Positions 24,841 to 33,563 of a stretch of 64,000 bases of DNA are shown here, one piece after another. The notes beneath the pieces were generated by a model, which was not told the DNA's origin, did no database searches, and saw only the letters and a list, made by a program, of their open reading frames with translations. Position 1 is the stretch's first letter. Each line of letters opens with the position of its first letter. The stretch is taken from NCBI GenBank assembly GCA_030834695.1, contig JAUQXK010000097.1, positions 88,823-152,822 on the forward strand. The letters are read 5' to 3'. A program made the translations under genes and the position numbers. This DNA is from Desulfobacterales bacterium (GTDB lineage Bacteria; Desulfobacterota; Desulfobacteria; Desulfobacterales; SpSt-501).

Positions 24841-25560
24841 ATGGCGTTGTTAGAAGGTCGAAAAATTAGCAAGTCCTTCGGCGGCGTCCAGGCTCTCAGC
24901 CAGGTCGATTTTGCCGTCGATCCAGGCACCATCGTTGCGTTGATCGGCCCAAACGGTGCAGGCAAGACCACCTTGTTCAACGCGGTGGCCGGCGCCTTCA
25001 AACCCTCATCGGGCCGGGTCGTGTTCGACGGCCGGGACATCACCGGCCAGCCGGCCGATACCGTCTGCCGGCTGGGGATGGCCCGCACCTTCCAGGTCAC
25101 CCGGCCGTTTGCGGCCATGACCTGCCTGGAGAACATCATGGTGGCCGCCATCAATCGCTACCCTCAAAAACCGCGGTCGTTCATCGAGGGCTTCGCGCGC
25201 GAAAAGCTGAGCCTGGTCGGCCTGGCGGACATGGAGCGTCTCGAGGCCCGCCACCTCAATGTGGTTCAGAAGAAGCGTCTCGAAATGGCGCGCGCGCTTG
25301 GCACCGACCCCAAGCTGCTGATGCTCGATGAAGTCCTGGGCGGCCTCAACACCCAAGAGATTCATCAAGCGGTGGAATTTATCCGCAACCTGCGGGATAA
25401 ATTGAAACTTACGGTACTGTGGATCGAGCATGTCATGGGCGCGGTCATGCAGGCGGCCGAGCGCGTGATCGTGCTGGACCAGGGAAAGGTTCTCATGGTG
25501 GGGACCCCGCATGAAGTGGTCAATGACCCGCGGGTCATTCAGGCCTATCTGGGAGAATAG
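24841..25560 (+). CDS. livG: Liv-type ABC transporter ATP-binding protein 1
   Basis: The 239-residue cytoplasmic ATPase has Walker A GPNGAGKTT (about residue 38), a Q-loop region near RTFQVTRPF, Walker B KLLMLDEVLGGL and the switch His in WIEHVMG. The ABC signature is degenerate: LNVVQKKRLEMARAL takes the place of the usual LSGGQ or LPYGQ, so the two Gly of the motif are missing. It starts 63 bp after livM with AAGGA and ends 2 bp before livF. Function as the LivG partner is inferred from order. Confidence 0.9.
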   Translation: MALLEGRKISKSFGGVQALSQVDFAVDPGTIVALIGPNGAGKTTLFNAVAGAFKPSSGRVVFDGRDITGQPADTVCRLGMARTFQVTRPFAAMTCLENIMVAAINRYPQKPRSFIEGFAREKLSLVGLADMERLEARHLNVVQKKRLEMARALGTDPKLLMLDEVLGGLNTQEIHQAVEFIRNLRDKLKLTVLWIEHVMGAVMQAAERVIVLDQGKVLMVGTPHEVVNDPRVIQAYLGE

Positions 25561-25562
25561 CG

Positions 25563-26273
25563 ATGGCTGAACTGCTGGAAGTCGCGCATATGGATCTTTT
25601 TCGCGGCGAAACGCAGGTGCTGTGGGACATTTCGCTTTCGATCGCGCCGGGCGAACGCGTTGCCATCCTGGGAAGCAACGGCGCCGGCAAGTCTTCGTTC
25701 CTGGCGGCGGTAACCGCTGGGATTCCTCCTGCGGCCGGCGAGATCCGATTCAACGGCCAGTCGCTGGTCGGCAAACGGCCCCACGAGGTGACCGGCCTCG
25801 GCATCGCCTTGGTGCCGGAAGGCCGACGGGTCTACAAGGACATGTCGGTCAGGGAAAACCTCGAAATGGGCGCCTTTCCCAAGAACGCCCGCGGCCGGCT
25901 GAAAGAGACCCTCGGCCACGTCGTTCAGCTTTTCCCGATCCTGGGGCAACGCCAGGACCAGCCGGCCGGAACCCTGTCAGGCGGTGAGCAGCAGATGCTG
26001 GCCATCGGCCGGGCCCTGATGAGCCGGCCCAGGCTTCTACTGGTCGATGAGCTCTCGCTGGGGCTCGCCCCCATGATCACCAAATCGATCTATCGCACCT
26101 TGTCCGAACTGGGATCCGACCTCACCATCCTGCTGGTGGAGCAGAACGTCGAACAGGCGCTGAACTTCTCTCAACGCGCCTGCATCCTCGAAAGCGGCCG
26201 CATCACCCGCTCCGGCAGTTCCGCTGGCCTCCTCCAGGACGCCGACATCCGCCGGGCGTACCTGGGGTTGTAA
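25563..26273 (+). CDS. livF: Liv-type ABC transporter ATP-binding protein 2
   Basis: The 236-residue ATPase has Walker A GSNGAGKSS, an intact signature LSGGEQQMLAIGRALM, Walker B LLLVDELSLGLAP and the switch His position replaced by Gln/Asn in LVEQNVEQAL, which is usual for LivF. It begins 2 bp after the livG stop, so the two are translationally coupled and should form the heterodimeric motor. A short hairpin atccaagg/ccttggat (26302-26320) follows the stop without a T-tract. Confidence 0.92.
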   Translation: MAELLEVAHMDLFRGETQVLWDISLSIAPGERVAILGSNGAGKSSFLAAVTAGIPPAAGEIRFNGQSLVGKRPHEVTGLGIALVPEGRRVYKDMSVRENLEMGAFPKNARGRLKETLGHVVQLFPILGQRQDQPAGTLSGGEQQMLAIGRALMSRPRLLLVDELSLGLAPMITKSIYRTLSELGSDLTILLVEQNVEQALNFSQRACILESGRITRSGSSAGLLQDADIRRAYLGL

Positions 26274-26360
26274 CGGCAAACCACTCATCGTTGCCTTTCC
26301 CATCCAAGGGGACCTTGGATTTCCCGCTTATGGGGCCATGGTCCCGCTAAAAATTTCCGA

Positions 26361-26390
26361 TTGTGTTAAGCGCCTTTTTGCCGATACAAT
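26361..26390 (+). promoter_or_regulatory. Possible sigma70 promoter for the hybrid kinase
   Basis: TTGTGT (26361-26366) and TACAAT (26385-26390) are 18 bases apart and end 30 bases before the kinase start. The -10 matches 5 of 6 and the -35 is weak. Confidence 0.5.
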
Positions 26391-26420
26391 ATCAATTAAA
26401 CCGTTGCTCATCGAGGGGTT

Positions 26421-29400
26421 ATGCATTGGCTCATACCAGCCCAAATCGCCGCTCTGGCCGGCACGTCGCTGCTGGCGTTGGTTTTCTATTATCTTTATTC
26501 ACAATACCATCATAATTTTCTCAGGATCTGGGCCGCCGCCTGGACGGTCTATGCCTTCCGTTTTGTCGCCGAACTGACAGGCATCCTCACCGGCGCCCCA
26601 TTGGCCGCGACAATCGCCTCTCAAGCCGTTACACTTTTCAGCGGCATTCTCCTTCTGTTCGGGACCTACGCATACGTCTCCCGACCGCTGCCGCGGGTCT
26701 GGCTGGCCGCCTGCGGCATCGGTCTGCTTTGGATGCTTTCCGCCGCCTGGCTGGGTGGCGACTTCCTGGCCCTGACCGGGCCGACTTCCATCGTCATTGC
26801 CGCCGCGTATGCCTGGACCGGCCGGGTCACTCTCCGGTCCTCTAAAATGCAGGGGATCGGAAAGAATGTGGCCGGCTGGGCCTTTGTCGCATGGTCCGCG
26901 TTAAAGCTCGGCTCTTCGTTCCGGGAAACCATCGGAAGCTGCGAGGAATGGGGGTTCCTGGTTTCGGCAATCCTGGAGACCTGCGTGGCGGTCGGCTTCC
27001 TGATAGCCTATTTCGAGCACTCGCGCGCCGAACTGGCCCGGAATACCGACCAGCTTCGCGACATCGTACACAACATGCCGGTGATGCTGGATGCCTTCGA
27101 TCAAAATTTGAATTTTATCGCGTGGAACAGAGAATGCGAGCGGGTCACCGGTTATGGCAGGTCGGAAATCATCAGCAACCCACATGCCCTCGAAACGCTC
27201 TACCCGGATCCGGAACAACGACTAAAAATGTTGGCAGACATCAAGGCCAGCGGATTCAATTTCCGGGGCCGAGAGTGGGACATCACGAGCAAAAGCGGAG
27301 AAGAGCGAACCGTATCTTGGTACAACATCTCCCGTGAATTCCCGATTCCCGGCTGGCATAGCTGGGCCGTGGGGGTGGATGTCACACAGCGCCGCCGGGT
27401 GGAACAGGAGCTTCGCACACGGGCTCAGCAGCAAGAGACCGTAGCCCTCTTGGGCCAGATGGCGCTGACCGGCGGAGACTCCGTCCGCCTTCTGAAGGAA
27501 GCCGTTCATGCCATCGGCCGCACGTTGGCGGTTGAATTCTGTGAAGTCCTGGAACTGTTGCCCGAGGCAGATCGATTGGTTTTCCGGGCTGGACTTCCGG
27601 GGATTGAGCATTTGATCGGTCAGGTCACGGTGGATGCCGGCAAGGGGTCACAGGCCGGCTACACGCTGCTGGCGCGGGAACCCGTGATCATGACGGACAT
27701 TGACACCGAAACCCGCTTTTCTCCACACCATCTCATGCGCGAACACGGAATCGTCAGCGGGATGAGCGCCGTCATCGGAGGCGCGCTTCGGCCTTTCGGA
27801 GTGCTGAATGCGAGCACAACGCACCGCCGCACGTTTACCAAGGACGACACCCATTTCCTGCAATCGGTGGCGAATATACTGGCAGCGGCCATCGAGCGCA
27901 AGCAGTGGGAGGAAACCCTCCACCGAAAGGAACAAGCATCGAAAAAATTGGCTAAAGAAGAGTCGGTGATGTCGGAAATCGGCCGGATCCTCAGCTCCAC
28001 TTTGAACATCGAAGAGGTCTACGACCAGTTCGCGGACGAGGTGAAAAAGATCCTTCCCTTCGATCGCATCGCTATTAACCTGGTTGATTTCAGCTTGCAG
28101 ACGGTCATCAGCAAGTATGTCGCCGGGCTACCGGTCGCGGGCCGGAGGGCGGGCGATCATTTCGATCTCGCCGGCACGGCGACGTCTGCGGTCGTCGCCT
28201 CGGGATGCGGCATGCTGCTTCCTGCGCTGCCGATTCAAGAGATCGAAGCCCGTTTTCCCGGTCATTTACCGGTTCGGCGCGTCGGGATCCAAACGACGCT
28301 TCTGGCCCCCCTCGTGTCGAAGGGCAAGGCCTTCGGCGCGTTGGTTTTTATGTCCGCCGATGCGAACGGATACACCCAACAGGATATCCCGGTCGCCGAA
28401 AACGTGGCTTCCCAAATCAGCGGCGCCATCGCTCATGCCCGGCTGCTGAATGAACTGCTTCGAGCGGAAGGATCTTTGCGAAGCAGCGAGATGGCCGCCA
28501 GGCGTCTGGTCCAGGAAAAGGCCGTCATGGCCGAGATCGGACGCGTCGTCAGCTCCACGCTGACGATTGAGGACGTCTACGAGGGATTTATCGAAGAAGC
28601 CCGCAAAATAATTTCTTTCGATCGTATTACGATTACCCGCATTCTGCCGGAAAGGGCGACGGTTCAGATCCTCTACACCTCCGGCCCGACAGTGCCCGAG
28701 CGCGGACCGAACGAGGAGTACCCGCTGTCCGGAACCATTTCTGAAAAAATCGTCGCCCAACGGGAGGGAGTTGCATTTGCGCCAAGCAGTGCAGAAGCGC
28801 TGAGCCGCTCGTTTCCGACCATCCTGCCCATGTGGAAAGCCGGGTTCCGGTCATTCCTGCTCGTCCCCCTGATCAGCCGCGACCAAGTCATCGGCGCGCT
28901 GGTCCTCTCGAGCTACACGGCGGACAACTATTCCCCGGATGACGTGACGATAGCCGAGAACATCGCATCCCAAATCAGCGGCGCCATCGCCAACGCCCAG
29001 CTGTTCGCAGAGCACAGACGGATAGCCGATGCGCTCAGCGAGAGCGAGGCCTCCTTGAAAAGCATCTTCCGGGTGGCCCCCATCGGAATCGGAGTGGTGC
29101 ACGACCGGATCCTCACCCAGGTGAACGATCGAATTTGCGAAATGCTCGGCTATACCGGCGAAGAGCTGGTCGGCAACAGCGCCCGCACGCTTTACCCCTC
29201 CGATGAAGATTTCGAGTTCGTCGGCCGGGAGAAATACATACAAATCGGTGCGAAAGGCACGGGCTCGGTGGAAACCCGCTGGCGGCGCAGGGATGGGTCG
29301 GTCATCGACGTCCTGCTGAGCTCGACTCCGCTCGATCCCTCCGACATGTCTCGGGGCGTGACCTTTACGGCCCTGGACATCACCGAGCGCAAGCGGGCCG

Positions 29401-30584
29401 AGGCCGAGCGCCAGGGCTTGGAGGAACGGCTCCGCCAGGCTCAGAAGATGGAGGCCATTGGAACATTGGCCGGCGGCATCGCTCATGATTTCAACAACAT
29501 CCTTGCAGCCATCATCGGTTTTGGAGAATTGGCCAAGATTGAATCAGACTTCAACGCCGAAGCGACCGCCAGTATCAACGAGATTTTGAAGGCATCGTTC
29601 CGGGCGCGGGACTTGGTGCGCCAGATCCTGACCTTCAGCCGACAAACCGAAGCCGAATTCATTCCCATCCAGGCCCACCTAATCGTCAAGGAAGCGGTCA
29701 AGCTGCTGAGGGCCTCGCTGCCGTCCACGATTCATGTCAAACAGAATATGGCCAGCCATGCAACGATCATGGGCGACCCCACCCAGATCCATCAAGTGGT
29801 CATGAACCTCTGCACCAACGCCTACCATGCCATGCGGGACAAGGGCGGGAATTTGGACGTGAGCCTTTCGGAGACTTCCGTAGGCGAGTCCTTTCAAACG
29901 GAGCTGAAGGACCTTGAACCGGGGCGATACCTGAAGCTCCGCGTGCAGGACACCGGCCATGGGATCGAACCGGGCTTCATTCACCGCATTTTCGATCCCT
30001 ACTTCACGACGAAGGAAAAAACCAAAGGAACCGGCCTGGGGCTTGCGGTGGTGCATGGAATCGTTAGGAGCCATCGCGGCGCCGTCACCGTTTCCAGTCT
30101 CCTGGGCGAGGGCACCACGTTCGACATATACTTTCCCATTGTAACCGAATCGGACGAAAAAACAGCGCCGGAAAAAGAAACCGCTCCGGCCGGCGGCTTC
30201 GAGCGCATCCTGTTTGTAGACGATGAACCAGCGATCCAGATCCTGGGCAAGCGGCTTCTGGGAAATCTCGGATACGACGTGATGACCTGCGCGAACGCTG
30301 GAGATGCCCTCGATCTTTTCCATTCGAATCCGGATCGCTTCGACATTGTCATCACGGACATGACCATGCCGGGCATAACCGGCGATCGGATGGCATTGGA
30401 AATGATGCGCATCCGACCGGATCTTCCCGTCATCGTGTGCACCGGCTTCAACGAACTGATCAACAGGGAAAGCGCCCGGGAATTAGGCATCCAGGCGTTC
30501 CTCATGAAACCATTCCTGAAAAACGAAGTGGCCCCGATCATCCGCGAGCTGTTGGACCGGAAAAAGCGCCGGCCGGCGAATTGA
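26421..30584 (+). CDS. Large hybrid sensor histidine kinase (7TM-like, PAS, three GAF, PAS, HisKA, ATPase, receiver)
   Basis: The 1387-residue protein starts with about six or seven hydrophobic helices (residues 1-190). It continues with a PAS domain (about 205-325), a GAF domain (345-495) and two further GAF domains (525-670, 705-865) that are clear internal duplicates (MSEIGRILSSTLNIEEVYD against MAEIGRVVSSTLTIEDVYE). A second PAS (872-990), a HisKA helix with phospho-acceptor His1022 in GGIAHDFNN, a GHKL ATPase with DTGHGIEPG and GTGLGLAVVHG, and a receiver with Asp1313 in IVITDMTMPG complete it. GAGGGG precedes the ATG. No output protein is adjacent, so its phosphorelay target is elsewhere. 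The cue could be a small molecule bound by the GAF domains. Confidence 0.92.
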   Translation: MHWLIPAQIAALAGTSLLALVFYYLYSQYHHNFLRIWAAAWTVYAFRFVAELTGILTGAPLAATIASQAVTLFSGILLLFGTYAYVSRPLPRVWLAACGIGLLWMLSAAWLGGDFLALTGPTSIVIAAAYAWTGRVTLRSSKMQGIGKNVAGWAFVAWSALKLGSSFRETIGSCEEWGFLVSAILETCVAVGFLIAYFEHSRAELARNTDQLRDIVHNMPVMLDAFDQNLNFIAWNRECERVTGYGRSEIISNPHALETLYPDPEQRLKMLADIKASGFNFRGREWDITSKSGEERTVSWYNISREFPIPGWHSWAVGVDVTQRRRVEQELRTRAQQQETVALLGQMALTGGDSVRLLKEAVHAIGRTLAVEFCEVLELLPEADRLVFRAGLPGIEHLIGQVTVDAGKGSQAGYTLLAREPVIMTDIDTETRFSPHHLMREHGIVSGMSAVIGGALRPFGVLNASTTHRRTFTKDDTHFLQSVANILAAAIERKQWEETLHRKEQASKKLAKEESVMSEIGRILSSTLNIEEVYDQFADEVKKILPFDRIAINLVDFSLQTVISKYVAGLPVAGRRAGDHFDLAGTATSAVVASGCGMLLPALPIQEIEARFPGHLPVRRVGIQTTLLAPLVSKGKAFGALVFMSADANGYTQQDIPVAENVASQISGAIAHARLLNELLRAEGSLRSSEMAARRLVQEKAVMAEIGRVVSSTLTIEDVYEGFIEEARKIISFDRITITRILPERATVQILYTSGPTVPERGPNEEYPLSGTISEKIVAQREGVAFAPSSAEALSRSFPTILPMWKAGFRSFLLVPLISRDQVIGALVLSSYTADNYSPDDVTIAENIASQISGAIANAQLFAEHRRIADALSESEASLKSIFRVAPIGIGVVHDRILTQVNDRICEMLGYTGEELVGNSARTLYPSDEDFEFVGREKYIQIGAKGTGSVETRWRRRDGSVIDVLLSSTPLDPSDMSRGVTFTALDITERKRAEAERQGLEERLRQAQKMEAIGTLAGGIAHDFNNILAAIIGFGELAKIESDFNAEATASINEILKASFRARDLVRQILTFSRQTEAEFIPIQAHLIVKEAVKLLRASLPSTIHVKQNMASHATIMGDPTQIHQVVMNLCTNAYHAMRDKGGNLDVSLSETSVGESFQTELKDLEPGRYLKLRVQDTGHGIEPGFIHRIFDPYFTTKEKTKGTGLGLAVVHGIVRSHRGAVTVSSLLGEGTTFDIYFPIVTESDEKTAPEKETAPAGGFERILFVDDEPAIQILGKRLLGNLGYDVMTCANAGDALDLFHSNPDRFDIVITDMTMPGITGDRMALEMMRIRPDLPVIVCTGFNELINRESARELGIQAFLMKPFLKNEVAPIIRELLDRKKRRPAN

Positions 30585-30588
30585 AACA

Positions 30589-30615
30589 GCGTCGGCGGAG
30601 TCGGCCGACGCCTTT
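30589..30615 (+). terminator. Terminator-like hairpin after the hybrid kinase
   Basis: An 8-bp stem gcgtcggc/gccgacgc (30589-30596, 30604-30611) with a 7-base loop is followed by a weak CTTTG. It lies directly after the kinase stop codon. Confidence 0.6.
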
Positions 30616-31002
30616 GACCCTGCGGCTCTAAACATCTCCCGTTCTGAGTAAACGATTCGGATTTCAAAGGCTATTATTGTCTTCGACCCCTTAATAATCG
30701 GCCGCGAATCGGCAGACGTATGGACCCGCCTTGTAAATAACCACTCGTTATATCCTCTTAGTCATGTAAAAACATAATCAAACAATATCAGATCAATACT
30801 AATTGTTAGCCAACGCAAACACACTCTTTTTCCCATGCAATTATGAATCAAAATGGTATGTTATTAAAAAATGTGTTGACAAAGAGAAACAATTTTTTCA
30901 TTAGGTTAATGAACGCCATTCATTTTGATGGCTTTGCATGCCTTTCGGTGGGCCCTTTGCTTGAACCTGAAGGCTCGGATGATTGATCGCGCCAAGATTT
31001 TA
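30616..31002. other. AT-rich intergenic region upstream of the nuo operon
   Basis: About 390 bases of clearly AT-richer DNA without a credible reading frame separate the kinase gene from the nuo promoter. A TTGACA at 30876-30881 has no good -10 at normal spacing. The base composition differs sharply from both flanks, which suits a control region for a large operon. No repeat of the families seen elsewhere in the window was noticed. Confidence 0.6.
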
Positions 31003-31031
31003 TTGACACTACCACTTTGTAGCTATATAAC
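31003..31031 (+). promoter_or_regulatory. Sigma70-type promoter of the nuo operon
   Basis: TTGACA (31003-31008) and TATAAC (31026-31031) are separated by exactly 17 bases, predicting transcription from about 31038 and a leader of some 35 bases. A small dyad tagct/agcta (31020-31024, 31032-31036) brackets the -10 and might be an operator. Confidence 0.85.
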
Positions 31032-31072
31032 AGCTAAAAACCATACCAAAACCATATAATTAGACAATAATC

Positions 31073-31453
31073 ATGCAGTTTACCTGGCTTAATCTCGCTA
31101 TAATCGTTTTTCTGGCAGCCGGAACGCTTTTAGGCGCTATGCCGCTCATCGGCGCAACGCTCCTGGCTCCCAAAAGCCGGGCGAAGGATCTCGACCTGCC
31201 TTACGAATGCGGAATTGCTCCTCATGGACCCGCTCGGGTGCGCTTCGGCATCAACTATTATTTTTACGCCTTGCTCTTCCTGGCATTTGATGTGGATGTC
31301 CTTTACCTTTTCCCGGTGGCCGCATTCTACCCCCATAGCCCGGGTTGGGCCGTGTTCTGGGAACTCATGATCTTTGTCGGCGTCCTGGCTTTGGCGGTAG
31401 TTTATTTCTGGCGAAAAGGGGTTTTCACGTGGCCGCGAAAAGTGACCTTCTGA
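31073..31453 (+). CDS. nuoA: NADH-quinone oxidoreductase subunit A
   Basis: The 126-residue membrane subunit has three helices and the NuoA signature [43 protein letters not shown], whose Cys/Glu loop lies near the quinone tunnel. It is the first gene of the operon. No Shine-Dalgarno sequence is visible before the ATG in the short leader, in contrast to almost every other gene of the operon. The last codons overlap the start of nuoB. Confidence 0.95.
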   Translation: MQFTWLNLAIIVFLAAGTLLGAMPLIGATLLAPKSRAKDLDLPYECGIAPHGPARVRFGINYYFYALLFLAFDVDVLYLFPVAAFYPHSPGWAVFWELMIFVGVLALAVVYFWRKGVFTWPRKVTF

Positions 31454-31962
31454 AGCAGGCTGAAGCACATATCGACCCCCCGATCCTGAACATCAAACCC
31501 ATCCAGCAGATCCTGGACCTGTGCCGGTCCATGTCTTTCTGGCCGATGACCTTCGGACTGGCCTGCTGCGCCATCGAAATGATGGCCGTTGGAATGGCGC
31601 GCTTCGACATCGCCCGTTTCGGGGCGGAAGCTTTCCGGCCTTCCCCACGCCAATCCGACCTGCTGATCGTGGCCGGCACCGTCTCAAAAAAAATGGCACC
31701 GGCGGTGGTGCGCCTCTACGAGCAGATGCCGGCCCCCAAGTGGGTCATGGCGCTCGGCAACTGCGCCATATCGGGCGGGCCGTTCTACTTCGAGGGCCAG
31801 TATGGCATCATCGCCGGCGTTGACCAGATCATTCCCGTGGATGTCTACGTGCCCGGCTGCCCGCCGCGGCCCGAGGGGTTGCTGGAGGGCATCTTCGAAC
31901 TTCAAAAAAAACTGACCGGCCGGCGCTGGTGGCCCGAAAGCCGGGAGGACAAGACCGCATGA
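31429..31962 (+). CDS. nuoB: NADH-quinone oxidoreductase subunit B
   Basis: The 177-residue subunit binds cluster N2, the last cluster before quinone. The ligands are visible as the tandem Cys in LACCAIEMM, the Cys in [10 protein letters not shown] and VPGCPPRPE. The frame is open from 31345, but the start is taken as the GTG at 31429, because AGGGG lies about 8 bases upstream and the protein then has normal length, overlapping nuoA by 25 bases. It ends in an ATGA overlap with nuoC. Confidence 0.94.
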   Translation: MAAKSDLLKQAEAHIDPPILNIKPIQQILDLCRSMSFWPMTFGLACCAIEMMAVGMARFDIARFGAEAFRPSPRQSDLLIVAGTVSKKMAPAVVRLYEQMPAPKWVMALGNCAISGGPFYFEGQYGIIAGVDQIIPVDVYVPGCPPRPEGLLEGIFELQKKLTGRRWWPESREDKTA

Positions 31963-32453
31963 GCCCGGTACCCGAAAACCGTCTGCCCGCCGAGCTGGAA
32001 TCGATACCCGCCTGGCGCAAAATAGCCGGTGGTTATCCGCGCAGCGGCTGCCATTTCGACTTGTACCTGGACGCCGATCATCTGCTGCCCGCCGTGCGCC
32101 GGCTGTTCGACCACGGTTATTTTCTCGAGGACATCGTCGGAGTCGATGTGGAAGAGGGAATCATGCTGATCTACCACTTCGACTGCTACGAAGCGTCCCG
32201 GCGCGTGGCCCTGCGGCTGACGGTCCCCCACGCGGCCCCGAGAGCCCCGTCCATTGCGGCGGTCTTCAGCGGCGCGGACTGGCATGAGCGCGAGTGCTTC
32301 GATTTTTTCGGCGTGCAGTTCGAAAACCATCCCGGCCTCAAGCCCTTGCTTCTTCCCGAGGATCTCGACCAGCACCCCTTGGTCAAGGAGAAAGACCGGC
32401 GCTCGATCTATGCCCTGATGCCCCTGGCGCAGGTCGTGGACACGCGGGGATGA
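31959..32453 (+). CDS. nuoC: NADH-quinone oxidoreductase subunit C
   Basis: The 164-residue 30-kDa-type subunit of the peripheral arm is separate here rather than fused to NuoD. The signature [37 protein letters not shown] is clear. The ATG at 31959 overlaps the nuoB stop (ATGA) and follows GGGAGG, so it is preferred to the in-frame start at 31929. It bridges NuoB and NuoD in the complex. Confidence 0.94.
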   Translation: MSPVPENRLPAELESIPAWRKIAGGYPRSGCHFDLYLDADHLLPAVRRLFDHGYFLEDIVGVDVEEGIMLIYHFDCYEASRRVALRLTVPHAAPRAPSIAAVFSGADWHERECFDFFGVQFENHPGLKPLLLPEDLDQHPLVKEKDRRSIYALMPLAQVVDTRG

Positions 32454-32502
32454 AACCTGACACTGCGAATGAGTCACTGAGGACGGTCTGAAGGAGCGCA
32501 GA

Positions 32503-32976
32503 ATGACCCAATATTCCATCATCCAGGACATGGACCGCTGCATCGGTTGTCTGAGTTGCGAGGTCTACTGCAAGGAGAACAAGCAGCTTCCGGAGGGGCC
32601 GCGCCTTTGCCAAATCGTCATGTTCGGCCGCCGTGTGATTCGCGGGCTGCCTCGTGAAGCCTATGTCTACATGGGCTGCTTCCACTGCCAGAATGCAGCC
32701 TGCGTGGCCGCCTGCCCCACCCGCGCCATGAAGAAGCGCGAGTCGGACGGTATCGTCTATGTGGAGCCGGACCTCTGCGTGGGCTGCAAGGCCTGCCTGG
32801 TGGCCTGCCCCTGGGGCGCGGCGCAGTGGGACCCCCGCAGCGAAAAGGCCGTCAAATGCGATCTGTGCAAGGACCGCATGGATCAGGGCCTGAAGCCCGT
32901 CTGCGTCACGGTCTGCACCACCCAATGTCTGAGCCTTAAAGAAATCGAAGAGCCTCCCCAGCGCGGACCGCGCTGA
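32503..32976 (+). CDS. Four-cluster ferredoxin subunit (DmsB/HybA/FdhB type) inside the nuo operon
   Basis: The 157-residue protein has four Cys groups that fit four [4Fe-4S] clusters: CIGCLSCEVYC, CFHCQNAACVAACP, CVGCKACLVACP and CDLC with the later CVTVCTTQC. This arrangement is that of electron-transfer subunits of molybdopterin enzymes and hydrogenases, not of any canonical complex I subunit. It is embedded between nuoC and nuoE with short gaps, so co-transcription is very likely. A partner could be the molybdopterin protein encoded at the far end (46700-48787), but a second protein of the same type lies beside that one. Confidence 0.92.
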   Translation: MTQYSIIQDMDRCIGCLSCEVYCKENKQLPEGPRLCQIVMFGRRVIRGLPREAYVYMGCFHCQNAACVAACPTRAMKKRESDGIVYVEPDLCVGCKACLVACPWGAAQWDPRSEKAVKCDLCKDRMDQGLKPVCVTVCTTQCLSLKEIEEPPQRGPR

Positions 32977-33050
32977 ATTCCGGCCGGGCCTCCCCGCCGG
33001 GAAGAGGCCCGGGCGTGTGGACCCGGAAGACACGGAGCGAGGAGAACGCA

Positions 33051-33551
33051 ATGCCCGAATCGGAAGCGACCTGCTGCCAGGAGCCCGAAGTGGATTTCGT
33101 CGTGCTGGACCGGATCATCCGCGATGAATTCGGCGGCCGGCGCGAAGCCATGATCATGATGATGCAAACCATTCAGCGGCGCTATCGGTATCTGCCCGAG
33201 CCGGCTCTGTATTATCTGTCCCAGGTTCTCGGCGTGCCGATCACCAAGATTTACGAGGTGGCCACGTTTTACGCCTCCTTCAGCCTGGTCCCCAAGGGCA
33301 AGCACCTCCTGCACGTGTGCACGGGAACGGCCTGCCACCTCAAGGGCAGCGGTGGCATGGTCCGGCACGTCGCCGCCAAACTGGGCATCGCGCCCGGGGC
33401 GACCACGCCGGACATGAAGTTCACCCTGGAGACCGTCAACTGCCTGGGCGCCTGCGCCGTTTCGCCGGTCGTGGTCTTCGACGACAAGTACTACCCTCAG
33501 GCGACCGTGGGCCAGCTCAACGAATTCATCGAGAAAGTCAACGCCGAATAG
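33051..33551 (+). CDS. nuoE: NADH dehydrogenase 24-kDa-type subunit
   Basis: The 166-residue thioredoxin-like [2Fe-2S] protein has ligands in CTGTACHLKG and CLGACAVSPV, and the family helix VPITKIYEVATFYASFSL. The ATG at 33051 follows GAGGAG and is preferred to an upstream frame start at 33015. It works with the next protein in NADH oxidation. A short N-terminal Cys pair (TCCQEPE) is unusual. Confidence 0.94.
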   Translation: MPESEATCCQEPEVDFVVLDRIIRDEFGGRREAMIMMMQTIQRRYRYLPEPALYYLSQVLGVPITKIYEVATFYASFSLVPKGKHLLHVCTGTACHLKGSGGMVRHVAAKLGIAPGATTPDMKFTLETVNCLGACAVSPVVVFDDKYYPQATVGQLNEFIEKVNAE

Positions 33552-33563
33552 CGGAGAATTTGA

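Noticed and set aside
30876-30881. TTGACA as a second nuo promoter
   Set aside because: No acceptable -10 hexamer lies 15-19 bases downstream. The box pair at 31003-31031 is far better.
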